Positions 9,266 through 15,061 of a stretch of DNA of 15,061 bases are shown one piece after another. Every line of letters begins with the position of its first letter. Positions within the stretch are counted from its first letter, which is position 1. Source of the stretch: Candidatus Atribacter hydrocarboniphilus (lineage in GTDB: Bacteria; Atribacterota; Atribacteria; Atribacterales; Atribacteraceae). The stretch covers positions 720 to 15,780 of the forward strand of contig DPKX01000304.1 in the NCBI GenBank assembly GCA_003542295.1, in the 5' to 3' direction. The notes below the pieces were generated by a model. The model saw only the letters and a list, made by a program, of their open reading frames with translations. It was not told where the DNA came from and searched no databases. The translations under genes and the position numbers were made by a program.

Positions 9266-9312
9266 AATAGAATGCAACCCAGATAACAGGGTCCACTGGG
9301 TTGCATTCTATT
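9266..9312. terminator. Long perfect hairpin between convergent genes, probable bidirectional terminator
   Basis: The arms 9266-9282 and 9296-9312 are fully complementary, 17 base pairs (core AGAATGCAACCCA with TGGGTTGCATTCT), around a 13-base loop. It lies 7 bases after the stop of the redoxin lipoprotein and touches the stop codon of the convergent G1P dehydrogenase gene at 9312. On the plus strand the stem is followed by TTATAAAAAA, on the minus strand by TGGTTCGATT, so neither side has a good T-run. The position between convergent genes still makes termination or 3'-end protection of both mRNAs the best reading. Confidence 0.65.
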
Positions 9313-10649
9313 TATAAAAAATCTTCAACGTATTCTTCTAAGAGACCGGCTTCATCGAGGATGTCTAAAATGGTAATTCGGCTTCTTACAAAGCGAGAGA
9401 AAAGAAAAGAGTCTTTCACTAAGGATCGCGGAAAACCTAATTCTTCAAATGTTGATGGAGCTTTCGATCGTTTTAAGGCTTGTTCAATATCAGGTATAGC
9501 AAATAGTTTTTCCGATATCATTTGTCGCAGATGATTGGTAAATCCCGGTTTTTTAAAGGAATCGGTAAAAACCATTGGAGATGTGATTTTTTGAGTCGCT
9601 TCTTTTTCGACCGATGGATAGAGAGAACCAAATTTTTCCTGTAAGATTTCCTTGTTTACCCGAATAGGGTGGGGAGAAGTAATCTTCTCCCAATCGATGG
9701 TATCAATTTCTTTTAAAAATCGTTGATACATTTTGTGGATAAAGAGAGTGGCAACTCCTACCCGTAAACCGTGAAGAGAGGTATTTTCTCCCCGGGAAAG
9801 ACTAATCATTTCTAAGTAATGAGCGACGAGATGTTCAGCACCTGAAGCCGGTCGAGAATCACCAACCAGTGCCATGCTAAATCCTGAGTTGAGAAGAGCG
9901 ATGGACAAAGCTCTGACGGCTTCGGATTTTCGTTGAGGGATTTGGTCGGCAGACTCCCACAAAATCCGAAGGGCTTCCTTGACTAAGTCCCAGGAATAGT
10001 GACAAATATATTCATCTTGAAGTTGATGGCGCAGAACCCAGTCGGAGTTGGCCGTGGTTTTCCCAATTAAATCAGAAAAGCCTGATTGGAGAAGGTCTAA
10101 GGGAGCTTCTACTAATACGTCGAGATCCATAAAAATTGCTTTTGGAGGGGTCGCTTCAAAAGTAATTTTGTATCCATTTACTAACATGGGAGCGCCAAGA
10201 GAAGGGTATCCATCCATTGATGCTGCAGTACCAACCACCACATAAGGAATATGAGAACGATAGGCAACGAATTTAACCAAGTCATTAATAACACCTGAGC
10301 CAACAGCAATCATAAAGTCTGGTTGGTATTTCAAGCCAGTTCCAACCTGATGGCGGGTATCTTCATCGGGCTCTAAGTATTGAGTTGGAGAGTTATGAGA
10401 GAGTAAGAGGGGAATAGTTTTATACTTTTCTTGATTTAAAATTGTTTCAACTTTTTGCCCTGCCGCTTGGTAGGTATTTTCATCAAAGACGATCAAGCAT
10501 TTCTTCCCCAAATGAAGCTGTTTCAGAACAAGTGGTATCTGCTCTAAAAGTGAGTGATCAACGATGGTTTTTTGAGTTAAAATATGGTGAGTTTTACCAC
10601 AAGAACAAGGAATTTCTGCAGCTTTCTGAAAATAAAAAAGTTCATCCAT
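9312..10649 (-). CDS. egsA: sn-Glycerol-1-phosphate dehydrogenase (AraM/EgsA family)
   Basis: This family reduces dihydroxyacetone phosphate with NAD(P)H to sn-glycerol-1-phosphate. In Bacillus (AraM) the product feeds heptaprenylglyceryl phosphate; in archaea it is the lipid backbone. The protein is 445 residues, longer than B. subtilis AraM (about 394). Visible are an N-terminal C15-S-C17-G..H21 element, the nucleotide-binding AVGSGVINDLVKF (115-127), TAASMDGYPS (141-150), and the metal ligands expected for the fold: D193 (FSDLIGK), H273 (RPASGAEHLVAH) and H293 (SLHGLRVG). ANSDW (200-204) is also typical. The ATG at 10649 has AGAGAG a few bases upstream. It is the only minus-strand gene here, so it is transcribed alone, divergent from the flavoredoxin-like gene. 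The remaining alternative is another iron-containing alcohol dehydrogenase-like family such as glycerol dehydrogenase, but the motifs favour AraM. Confidence 0.9.
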   Translation of the reverse strand: MDELFYFQKAAEIPCSCGKTHHILTQKTIVDHSLLEQIPLVLKQLHLGKKCLIVFDENTYQAAGQKVETILNQEKYKTIPLLLSHNSPTQYLEPDEDTRHQVGTGLKYQPDFMIAVGSGVINDLVKFVAYRSHIPYVVVGTAASMDGYPSLGAPMLVNGYKITFEATPPKAIFMDLDVLVEAPLDLLQSGFSDLIGKTTANSDWVLRHQLQDEYICHYSWDLVKEALRILWESADQIPQRKSEAVRALSIALLNSGFSMALVGDSRPASGAEHLVAHYLEMISLSRGENTSLHGLRVGVATLFIHKMYQRFLKEIDTIDWEKITSPHPIRVNKEILQEKFGSLYPSVEKEATQKITSPMVFTDSFKKPGFTNHLRQMISEKLFAIPDIEQALKRSKAPSTFEELGFPRSLVKDSFLFSRFVRSRITILDILDEAGLLEEYVEDFL

Positions 10650-10886
10650 AGTTTTCTCTCTTTCTGATTTTTTTAAAGTTGCTGATAGAGTAAAAATAGT
10701 AATTTCATTTTGATAACAATATACTCTTTGATATTTAATTTATTCAATAGGGCAGTTGCTATTTTAAATAGCTGGCTTTTAATCAAGGTTAAAAGAAAAA
10801 GAATTTCATTGACCCGGAAAAAATGATAAGATTAAAGAATTGAATTATTATCTTAGGTTTATTTTGATAGGTCAAGGAGGATGTTT
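10650..10886. other. Divergent intergenic region between egsA and the flavoredoxin-like gene
   Basis: No reading frame of note. This AT-rich stretch must hold promoters for both directions. For the plus strand the best candidates are described in the separate promoter/operator entry. TTGACC at 10809-10814 resembles a -35 box, but at 17 bases downstream only TTAAAG is found. On the minus strand TTGTTA with TATTTT 15 bases downstream is the closest I can find for egsA, which is weak. AAGGAGG at 10874-10880 is the ribosome site of the next gene. Confidence 0.5.
10756..10795 (+). promoter_or_regulatory. Candidate promoter overlapped by two inverted repeats
   Basis: TTGCTA (10756-10761) and TTTAAT (10778-10783) are spaced by 16 bases and match the sigma-70 consensus at 4/6 and 5/6 positions. 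Over them lie two perfect 7-base inverted repeats: GCTATTT / AAATAGC (10758-10764 and 10766-10772, one base apart) and CTTTTAA / TTAAAAG (10776-10782 and 10789-10795, six bases apart). The first looks like a compact repressor operator. In DNA this AT-rich such elements arise by chance, so confidence is low. Confidence 0.33.
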
Positions 10887-11396
10887 ATGTCTCTCAATCA
10901 AGATTTGTGGAAAAAAGCTCTAACTGAATCATATGATGCTATTGAAAAGCTCACTGGTGTTTTTTTGGTTACTCAGGGGAAAGAAAGGAAACCGAACATA
11001 ATGACCATCGGATGGATGCAAGGAGGAATTATTTGGGGTCGGCCTATTATATCGGTATTGGTAAGGCCTTCTCGTTTTTCATATATTCATATTGAGGAAA
11101 ATCCCTTCTTTACGGTTTGTGTTCCCACTGAGAATATGAAAAAAGAAATAAACTGGTGCGGTAGTGCCTCAGGTGCAACAGTTGATAAATTTAAAAGTAC
11201 TGCTTTTACTCCTATTTATAATGAAAACTTCTCAGTTCCAGTTATTAAGGAATGCCCTATTCATTTTGAGTGCAGAATAGTTCAAAAAACCAAAGTTATA
11301 GAAACAAATTTTATTCCTGAAATCATTCATGAGTATTATTCTTCTGGAGATTTTCATTTAGTCTATTATGGAGAAATTGTAAAGGTCAAAATTTAA
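10887..11396 (+). CDS. Flavin reductase-like / flavoredoxin-type FMN-binding protein
   Basis: A 169-residue protein of the flavin reductase-like split-barrel family (FMN-binding). The N-terminal half shows the family pattern NIMTIGWMQGGIIWGRPIIS followed by VLVRPSRFSYIHIEENPFFTVCV; the later part (GSASGATVDKFKST, then VPVIKECPIHFECRIV) also fits. Flavoredoxins carry electrons via FMN in anaerobes; the partner cannot be deduced here. It is slightly shorter than the 185-200 residues I expect for the family, but the ending HLVYYGEIVKVKI looks like a complete last strand. I chose ATG 10887 rather than the in-frame ATG 10881, because the strong AAGGAGG (10874-10880) is 6 bases from 10887 and touches 10881. 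It appears to be monocistronic, with long gaps on both sides. Confidence 0.83.
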   Translation: MSLNQDLWKKALTESYDAIEKLTGVFLVTQGKERKPNIMTIGWMQGGIIWGRPIISVLVRPSRFSYIHIEENPFFTVCVPTENMKKEINWCGSASGATVDKFKSTAFTPIYNENFSVPVIKECPIHFECRIVQKTKVIETNFIPEIIHEYYSSGDFHLVYYGEIVKVKI

Positions 11397-11529
11397 TTCT
11401 TTTTAGCAAAATACCAAGAATGAGGAATAAAAAGAAATAGGAATTCTTGATAGTATTTATGGTAAAAATTATAGGTTCCTTACAAAAATATTTTTTTATT
11501 TTTTAATAACGGTATTTTTAAGAATAGTG

Positions 11530-11535
11530 TATAAT
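11530..11535 (+). promoter_or_regulatory. Consensus -10 box (TATAAT) for the radical SAM/HAD pair
   Basis: TATAAT is a perfect -10 hexamer in the only long plus-strand gap before the radical SAM gene. No good -35 lies 15-18 bases upstream (TAACGG at 17), though the DNA before it is a run of A/T that could act as an UP element. If used, transcription would begin near 11542 and leave an untranslated leader of about 195 bases. Confidence 0.4.
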
Positions 11536-11570
11536 ATCATTCGGGTTTTTTCTAAGAAGAGAAAAGGCCG

Positions 11571-11730
11571 CTCTATTTGCTGAGAGTATTTAAATATACT
11601 TTCTATTTTGGAAAAAGGAATAAAATAATACTACAGATCTTGGTAAACACCAATAGAAGCAGTGGGATAATGCGATCTCCATTGGGGAATGACAATACTT
11701 GTGTTATAACCCTTCCCTTAATAAAGGAGG
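11571..11730 (+). promoter_or_regulatory. Possible structured 5' leader with an anti-Shine-Dalgarno stem
   Basis: Small complementary arms occur in series: CTCT/AGAG (11571-11574, 11583-11586); AGTAT/ATACT (11585-11589, 11596-11600); AGATC/GATCT (11635-11639, 11674-11678), enclosing TTGGT-AAAC-ACCAA (11640-11653) and GCA/TGC; then CCTT-AATA-AAGG (11716-11727), which would cover the ribosome site AAAGGAGG. The AGATC/GATCT set can be drawn as a three-way junction. Individual stems are short and could be chance. No thiamine, SAM or cobalamin riboswitch core is recognisable. Function is inference. Confidence 0.3.
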
Positions 11731-11736
11731 AAACAA

Positions 11737-13026
11737 TTGAGAATATTATTGATTGCGCCAGAGTCTAAAAGGGCGTCGAAAAAAAAGGCAATTCTTGTTC
11801 CTTTTCCGCAAGCAAGTCTTACCATAATAGCTGGTTTAACCCCAAAAGAACATTTGGTTACTATCATCGATGAAAGACTGCATGAAATAGATTATGATGG
11901 TGATTATGATTTGATTGGCATAACCGTCATGACAGCAACTTCAATTCATGCTTATCAGATTGCCGATGAGTTTCGTAAAAGAAATAAAAAAGTTGTATTA
12001 GGTGGGATTCATCCTTCCGCTCTTCCTGATGAAGCGATCCAACATGCCGATTGCGTGGTTATTGGTGAAGCTGAAAACTTATGGAAAATAGTTTTAGATG
12101 ATTTGCAGAAAGGTCAAATGAAAAAGTTTTATAAGAATGAAGAACTCCCTTGTTTGGCCGACCTTCCCCCAGCACGTTTAGATTTGCTTGGGAAAGGATA
12201 CTTGCTTAAAAATGTTTTTCAAACCACTCGTGGATGTCCTCACAATTGTAGTTTTTGCTCGGTTTCTACATTTAATGGAAGGCGTTTCCGACACCGACCA
12301 GTTGAAAAAATAATCGAAGAAGTGAGCCGATGTCGCTCGAGGATGATTGGTTTTTTAGACGATAATATTGTTGGGAACCCAAAGTACTCGAAAGAACTTT
12401 TTCGGGCGTTAATTCCATTAAAGAAAAAATGGGTAAGTCAGGGAACGGTCAAAATGGCTGAAGATGAGGAATTGATTGACCTTGCCCAAAAATGTGGATG
12501 TGTCTGTTTGTTTGTAGGTTTTGAGTCGGTCAATGAAATGAACTTAAAAGAAATGCATAAACAATTTAACTCCATAGAAAAATACCAGAAATTAATTGAA
12601 AATTTCCACCGGCATCATATCATGGTAGTTGGTTCTTTTGTTTTTGGTTTTGATAATGATGAGCCATCAGTCTTTGATGATACCCTAAAATTTATTGAAA
12701 AAACCAAAATAGACTTTGCTACCTTTAACATTTTGACTCCTTTGCCAGGAACCGAAGTTTATGAAAAATTTAAAGAATCCAACCGAATCTTTTCCTACGA
12801 TTGGACCAATTATGATTTTTCTCATGTCGTTTATCAACCAACCAAAATGACCCCGCAAGAGCTCCAATTAGGCCATAATGAATTATATCGAAAATTTTAC
12901 ACTCTTCCAAAAATAATGAAGCGAGCTTTTTGGAATTGGAGATACCTTGGTTACTTTCTACCGGCCAGTCTCTATTATAACTGGGTGTCAAGGAATCCGC
13001 ATCAATTACCCAATTTGCATGATTAA
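11737..13026 (+). CDS. Radical SAM protein with B12-binding-like N-terminal domain
   Basis: A 429-residue enzyme. The N-terminal part (1-125) has the Rossmann-like pattern of B12-binding domains (DLIGITVMTATSIHAYQIADEF, VVLGGIHPSALPDEA, CVVIGEAE) but no DxHxxG cobalamin-ligand motif, as is common in this class. The radical SAM domain (about 158-370) carries CxxxCxxC at C167, C171 and C174 within TTRGCPHNCSFCS, and later LDDNIVGN, FVGFESVNE and GSFVFGFDNDEPS. The last 60 residues are aromatic and basic (YRKFYTLPKIMKRAFWNWRY), resembling the DUF4070-type tail of such proteins. The substrate cannot be told; related enzymes modify lipids, nucleotides or antibiotics. TTG 11737 is chosen because AAAGGAGG (11723-11730) is 6 bases upstream and MRILLIAPES is a typical beginning. 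It overlaps the HAD gene by 8 bases. Confidence 0.87.
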   Translation: MRILLIAPESKRASKKKAILVPFPQASLTIIAGLTPKEHLVTIIDERLHEIDYDGDYDLIGITVMTATSIHAYQIADEFRKRNKKVVLGGIHPSALPDEAIQHADCVVIGEAENLWKIVLDDLQKGQMKKFYKNEELPCLADLPPARLDLLGKGYLLKNVFQTTRGCPHNCSFCSVSTFNGRRFRHRPVEKIIEEVSRCRSRMIGFLDDNIVGNPKYSKELFRALIPLKKKWVSQGTVKMAEDEELIDLAQKCGCVCLFVGFESVNEMNLKEMHKQFNSIEKYQKLIENFHRHHIMVVGSFVFGFDNDEPSVFDDTLKFIEKTKIDFATFNILTPLPGTEVYEKFKESNRIFSYDWTNYDFSHVVYQPTKMTPQELQLGHNELYRKFYTLPKIMKRAFWNWRYLGYFLPASLYYNWVSRNPHQLPNLHD

Positions 13027-13648
13027 GTCAGTTTTATTTGATCTTGATGGGACTTTAATTTTCGCCGAAAAAGCTATTATTAGGGGAATTCAAAAATGTT
13101 TTATGGTGTATGGGCTAAATCCACCTGAAGAAGAAAAGATTCGGAAAACAATTGGCCTTCCACTGGTGGAATCTTTTACAGTTTTACAATTCTCCAATCC
13201 TGAAGAAGGTGCCAACTTATATCGGGAATTTTTTTTAGAACAACCTGAGGATATTATTATTAATCCTGAATCCTATGAACTCTTAGATCACTTGGTGAAA
13301 AGGAATATCCAGATTGGGATAGTTACGAATCGAAGGTTAGCAAAAAAATTGATTGCCAAACTTCCCTTTTCTGTGCCATTTGATATTGTTATTGACCTTT
13401 CTTTGGGAATCCAGCCTAAGCCGTCACCAGAGGGTGTTTTATACGCTATAGCTCAATTAAAAGTCTCTCCGCAAGAAGTTATTTTTGTTGGTGATACTCA
13501 TTATGATATAATCGCAGGAAAATCTGCTGGAGTTAGCGTAGTGGGGTATTCTCAGGGGATACACGAAAGAGAAATCCTAAAAGAATTTCACCCTGATTGG
13601 ATGTTTGATTCTCTCAATGAAATTCTTACTATTCTTGAGAGGACATGA
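13019..13648 (+). CDS. HAD-superfamily phosphatase (phosphoglycolate phosphatase/PpaX-like)
   Basis: A 209-residue cytoplasmic hydrolase of the haloacid dehalogenase superfamily. Motif I is VLFDLDGTL with nucleophile D8 and acid D10; a helical cap covers about residues 15-85; motif II is IVTNR; the motif III lysine is in QPKPSPEG; motif IV is VIFVGDTHYDIIAGKSAG. This layout is that of Gph/PpaX-type small-molecule phosphatases; the actual substrate is not predictable. I chose ATG 13019, which gives the standard N-terminus MIKSVLFDLDGTL; a longer in-frame version from 12947 would lie mostly within the radical SAM gene and shows no family similarity. There is no clear ribosome site, so translation is probably coupled to the radical SAM gene, whose stop it overlaps by 8 bases. 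The two may act in the same pathway. Confidence 0.88.
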   Translation: MIKSVLFDLDGTLIFAEKAIIRGIQKCFMVYGLNPPEEEKIRKTIGLPLVESFTVLQFSNPEEGANLYREFFLEQPEDIIINPESYELLDHLVKRNIQIGIVTNRRLAKKLIAKLPFSVPFDIVIDLSLGIQPKPSPEGVLYAIAQLKVSPQEVIFVGDTHYDIIAGKSAGVSVVGYSQGIHEREILKEFHPDWMFDSLNEILTILERT

Positions 13649-13891
13649 TTGAGAAGCTCATTCCTGATGATCAAAATAAGCAATAAATCTAAACAGGAAT
13701 TATATATTTCCTATTTTCGTATAAAAATAAAAAAGAAAGGGTATGATAATTTTTCAGCATACAAAAGAAAGGTGTTTAGAATTGCAACAACTCCTTGTTG
13801 TTCCCTTATTTCGTTCGTTTTATTCACAAATATTTGTTGAGATAAAGATCTTGACAAGCATGTTATATTAGTCGGAGGGTGTTTTGGATAA
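13649..13891 (+). other. Intergenic region before carA
   Basis: No credible gene: a 63-codon frame directly after the HAD stop is lysine-rich low-complexity sequence without a ribosome site. AACAAC (13786-13791) and GTTGTT (13797-13802) form a 6-base stem with loop TCCTT followed by T-rich sequence, a weak terminator candidate for the HAD gene. TGTTATATT at 13861-13869 matches an extended -10 box, but TTGACA at 13851-13856 is only 7 bases before it, too close for a -35. TTGAGA at 13837-13842 is 21 bases away. The carA promoter is therefore unresolved. Confidence 0.4.
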
Positions 13892-14980
13892 GTGAAGACG
13901 CTATTAGCTCTGGAAGATGGTCGGTGTTTTTGGGGTCACTCTTTTGGATCAACCGGAGAGGCGTTTGGTGAAATTGTATTTAACACCAGCATGACCGGTT
14001 ATCAAGAGATATTAACAGATCCTTCTTATTGTGGCCAAATTGTCACCATGACTTACCCTTTAATTGGAAACTACGGTTTAAACTCAGAAGATGGAGAATC
14101 CTCGCAACCTCAGTTAGAAGCTTTCATTGTAAGAGAAAAAAGTCCTTTGTATAGCAATTGGAGAGCTGAAGAAAACTTGGATGATTATTTAATCCGTTAC
14201 CGGATTATTGGAATGGAAAGAGTGGATACTCGAGCAATAACCCGCCACATCCGAGAAAAGGGAGCTTTGAAGGCAGTCATCTCTACCGAAGACCTCAATC
14301 AAGATTCGCTGGTTCAAAAAGCCATACAAGGACCTCCCTTGGTTGGTGTTGACCTTGCTAAAGAAGTTACGACCGAAGAACCTTATTACTGGCAATCAGA
14401 AGGCAATTACACCATAGCAGTGATAGATTTTGGTGTTAAATACAATATATTAAGGCAATTAGCCGCTCGTGGTTGTCGAGTGAAAGTTTATCCAGCTAAA
14501 ACAACTGCTCATCAACTCATTAAAGACAATCCAGATGGTGTTCTTCTGTCCAATGGCCCAGGAGACCCGGCAGCTCTCCATTATGCCGTTGAATTCGTTC
14601 AGGAAATTCTTGGAAAATTACCAGTTTTTGGAATCTGTTTAGGTCATCAAATTATTGGTCAAGCTCTTGGTGGGAAAACCTACAAGCTCAAGTTTGGTCA
14701 CCACGGTGGAAATCATCCCGTGAAAGATCTTTTGAATGAAAAAGTCTATATAACCACTCAAAATCACAGCTTTGTGGTGGATACTAATACACTTCCTATG
14801 ACTGACCTCAAAATAACCCACATCAATCTCAATGATAATACATTAGCAGGGATAAAACATTGTAAATACCCGCTCTTTTCTGTTCAATTTCATCCAGAAG
14901 CAGCACCGGGTTCCCATGATACAACATATCTTTTTGATCAGTTTGTCAATATGATGGAGGAATATTGTGCCAAGAAATAA
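13892..14980 (+). CDS. carA: Carbamoyl-phosphate synthase small (glutaminase) subunit
   Basis: CarA hydrolyses glutamine and passes ammonia to CarB, which makes carbamoyl phosphate for pyrimidine and arginine synthesis. The protein is 362 residues, normal length. The N-terminal CarA-specific domain (1-150) shows [21 protein letters not shown] and [16 protein letters not shown]. The class I glutamine amidotransferase domain (about 174-360) shows SNGPGDP (220-226), nucleophile C249 in [17 protein letters not shown], and the H334/E336 pair in FHPEA, so the catalytic triad is complete. Start GTG 13892: an in-frame TAA lies directly before it, so no earlier start is possible. GGAGGG (13874-13879) is 12 bases upstream, rather far, which may mean modest initiation. 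It overlaps carB by 14 bases. No pyrimidine attenuator is recognisable upstream. Confidence 0.96.
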   Translation: MKTLLALEDGRCFWGHSFGSTGEAFGEIVFNTSMTGYQEILTDPSYCGQIVTMTYPLIGNYGLNSEDGESSQPQLEAFIVREKSPLYSNWRAEENLDDYLIRYRIIGMERVDTRAITRHIREKGALKAVISTEDLNQDSLVQKAIQGPPLVGVDLAKEVTTEEPYYWQSEGNYTIAVIDFGVKYNILRQLAARGCRVKVYPAKTTAHQLIKDNPDGVLLSNGPGDPAALHYAVEFVQEILGKLPVFGICLGHQIIGQALGGKTYKLKFGHHGGNHPVKDLLNEKVYITTQNHSFVVDTNTLPMTDLKITHINLNDNTLAGIKHCKYPLFSVQFHPEAAPGSHDTTYLFDQFVNMMEEYCAKK

Positions 14981-15061
14981 TGATATTCATCGAATTTGTA
15001 TCGTTGGTTCTGGTCCAATCACCATCGGTCAAGCGTGTGAGTTCGACTATTCCGGCACTCA
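14967..15061 (+). CDS. carB: Carbamoyl-phosphate synthase large subunit, N-terminal fragment cut by window end
   Basis: CarB combines bicarbonate, ammonia from CarA and two ATP into carbamoyl phosphate. Only the first 31 codons are in the window, but the beginning is diagnostic: after the GTG start come residues read as [20 protein letters not shown] and then [10 protein letters not shown], the pre-ATP-grasp motif of CarB. The GTG at 14967 has TGGAGG (14955-14960) 6 bases upstream, inside carA, and the two genes overlap by 14 bases, so the subunits are translated in a coupled way. The gene continues beyond the window. Confidence 0.93.
   Translation, partial: MPRNNDIHRICIVGSGPITIGQACEFDYSGT

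Larger units (their letters stand above)
11397..11736 (+). other. Gene-free 340-base stretch: leader of the radical SAM gene
   Basis: No convincing coding sequence; a 63-codon frame at 11577-11768 has no family resemblance and overlaps the real start. The first part (11397-11525) is very AT-rich and holds only a weak 7-base inverted repeat, CAAGAAT (11415-11421) with ATTCTTG (11443-11449). A consensus -10 box follows at 11530-11535. From about 11560 to the ribosome site the sequence is less AT-rich and contains several small stems, listed in a separate entry. I do not recognise any named riboswitch. Confidence 0.6.

Noticed and set aside
9301..9534. 77-codon plus-strand frame opposite egsA
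   Set aside because: It is antisense to a well-supported gene, begins inside the hairpin and has no recognisable domain.
10881..10886. ATG at 10881 as start of the flavoredoxin-like gene
   Set aside because: AAGGAGG ends at 10880, leaving no spacer; ATG 10887 has a 6-base spacer.
11578..11586. GCTGAGAG as a thiamine (THI-box) riboswitch core
   Set aside because: Only the short CTGAGA match is present; the other conserved THI-box segments are missing.
11577..11768. 63-codon plus-strand frame before the radical SAM gene
   Set aside because: No ribosome site or family resemblance, and it runs into the radical SAM start in another frame.
12947..13018. N-terminal extension of the HAD gene from ATG 12947
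   Set aside because: The extra 24 residues lie in the radical SAM coding region, resemble nothing, and would push the motif I aspartate away from the N-terminus.
13649..13840. 63-codon plus-strand frame after the HAD gene
   Set aside because: Begins with TTG straight after the HAD stop without a ribosome site; lysine/serine-rich low-complexity product.
13851..13869. TTGACA plus TATATT as a sigma-70 promoter of carA
   Set aside because: The spacer is only 7 bases instead of about 17.

Overview
The window is bacterial chromosomal DNA with two clearly different base compositions. Positions 1 to about 1250 (the 3' part of dnaK and the first ~40 codons of dnaJ) are GC-rich, about 60-65% in the lines I counted, and all 17 arginine codons in the dnaK part are CGC. 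From about 1250 to the end the DNA is AT-rich, roughly 20-40% GC by line, with AGA/CGA arginine codons and A/T-ending codons. The change falls inside the J domain of one intact dnaJ reading frame. A metagenomic assembly chimera at a conserved stretch is the simplest explanation, with homologous replacement as the alternative. The AT-rich part suggests an anaerobe with a polysaccharide-bearing envelope. From recall I would guess Candidatus Atribacterota or another deep AT-rich anaerobic lineage. The GC-rich DnaK resembles what I remember of Chloroflexota/Anaerolineae. Both taxonomic guesses are inference.

Layout. (1) 1-4311, plus strand: dnaK (3' part), dnaJ, rsmE (16S rRNA m3U1498 methyltransferase) and mtaB (tRNA ms2t6A methylthiotransferase). 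This is the familiar dnaK-dnaJ-prmA-rsmE-mtaB order of Firmicutes but without prmA, and rsmE and mtaB overlap. (2) 4367-8634: two tandem, ATGA-overlapping genes for large polytopic membrane proteins of the O-antigen ligase/polymerase (Wzy_C) type with C-terminal TPR-like helices. They look like an old tandem duplication. (3) 8689-9258: a thioredoxin-fold lipoprotein (TlpA/redoxin type), ending at a long perfect hairpin shared with the convergent gene. (4) 9312-10649, minus strand: a sn-glycerol-1-phosphate dehydrogenase of the AraM/EgsA family, the enzyme type that makes the archaeal glycerophosphate stereoisomer. (5) 10887-11396: a small flavoredoxin-like FMN protein behind a divergent intergenic region with inverted repeats. 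(6) 11397-11736: a 340-base gene-free leader with a consensus -10 box and several possible stems, including one that could hide the ribosome binding site. (7) 11737-13648: a radical SAM protein with a B12-binding-like N-terminus (TTG start), overlapped by a HAD phosphatase. (8) 13892 to the end: carA and the first 31 codons of carB (carbamoyl-phosphate synthase), overlapping by 14 bases.

Most genes are housekeeping or enzymatic, and neighbours are translationally coupled by short overlaps: rsmE/mtaB, the ligase pair, radical SAM/HAD and carA/carB. I see no CRISPR array, rRNA, tRNA, transposase or phage gene. The points most worth a second look are the composition break in dnaJ, the tandem ligase/TPR pair without a surrounding glycan locus, the bacterial G1P dehydrogenase, and the long leader before the radical SAM/HAD pair.
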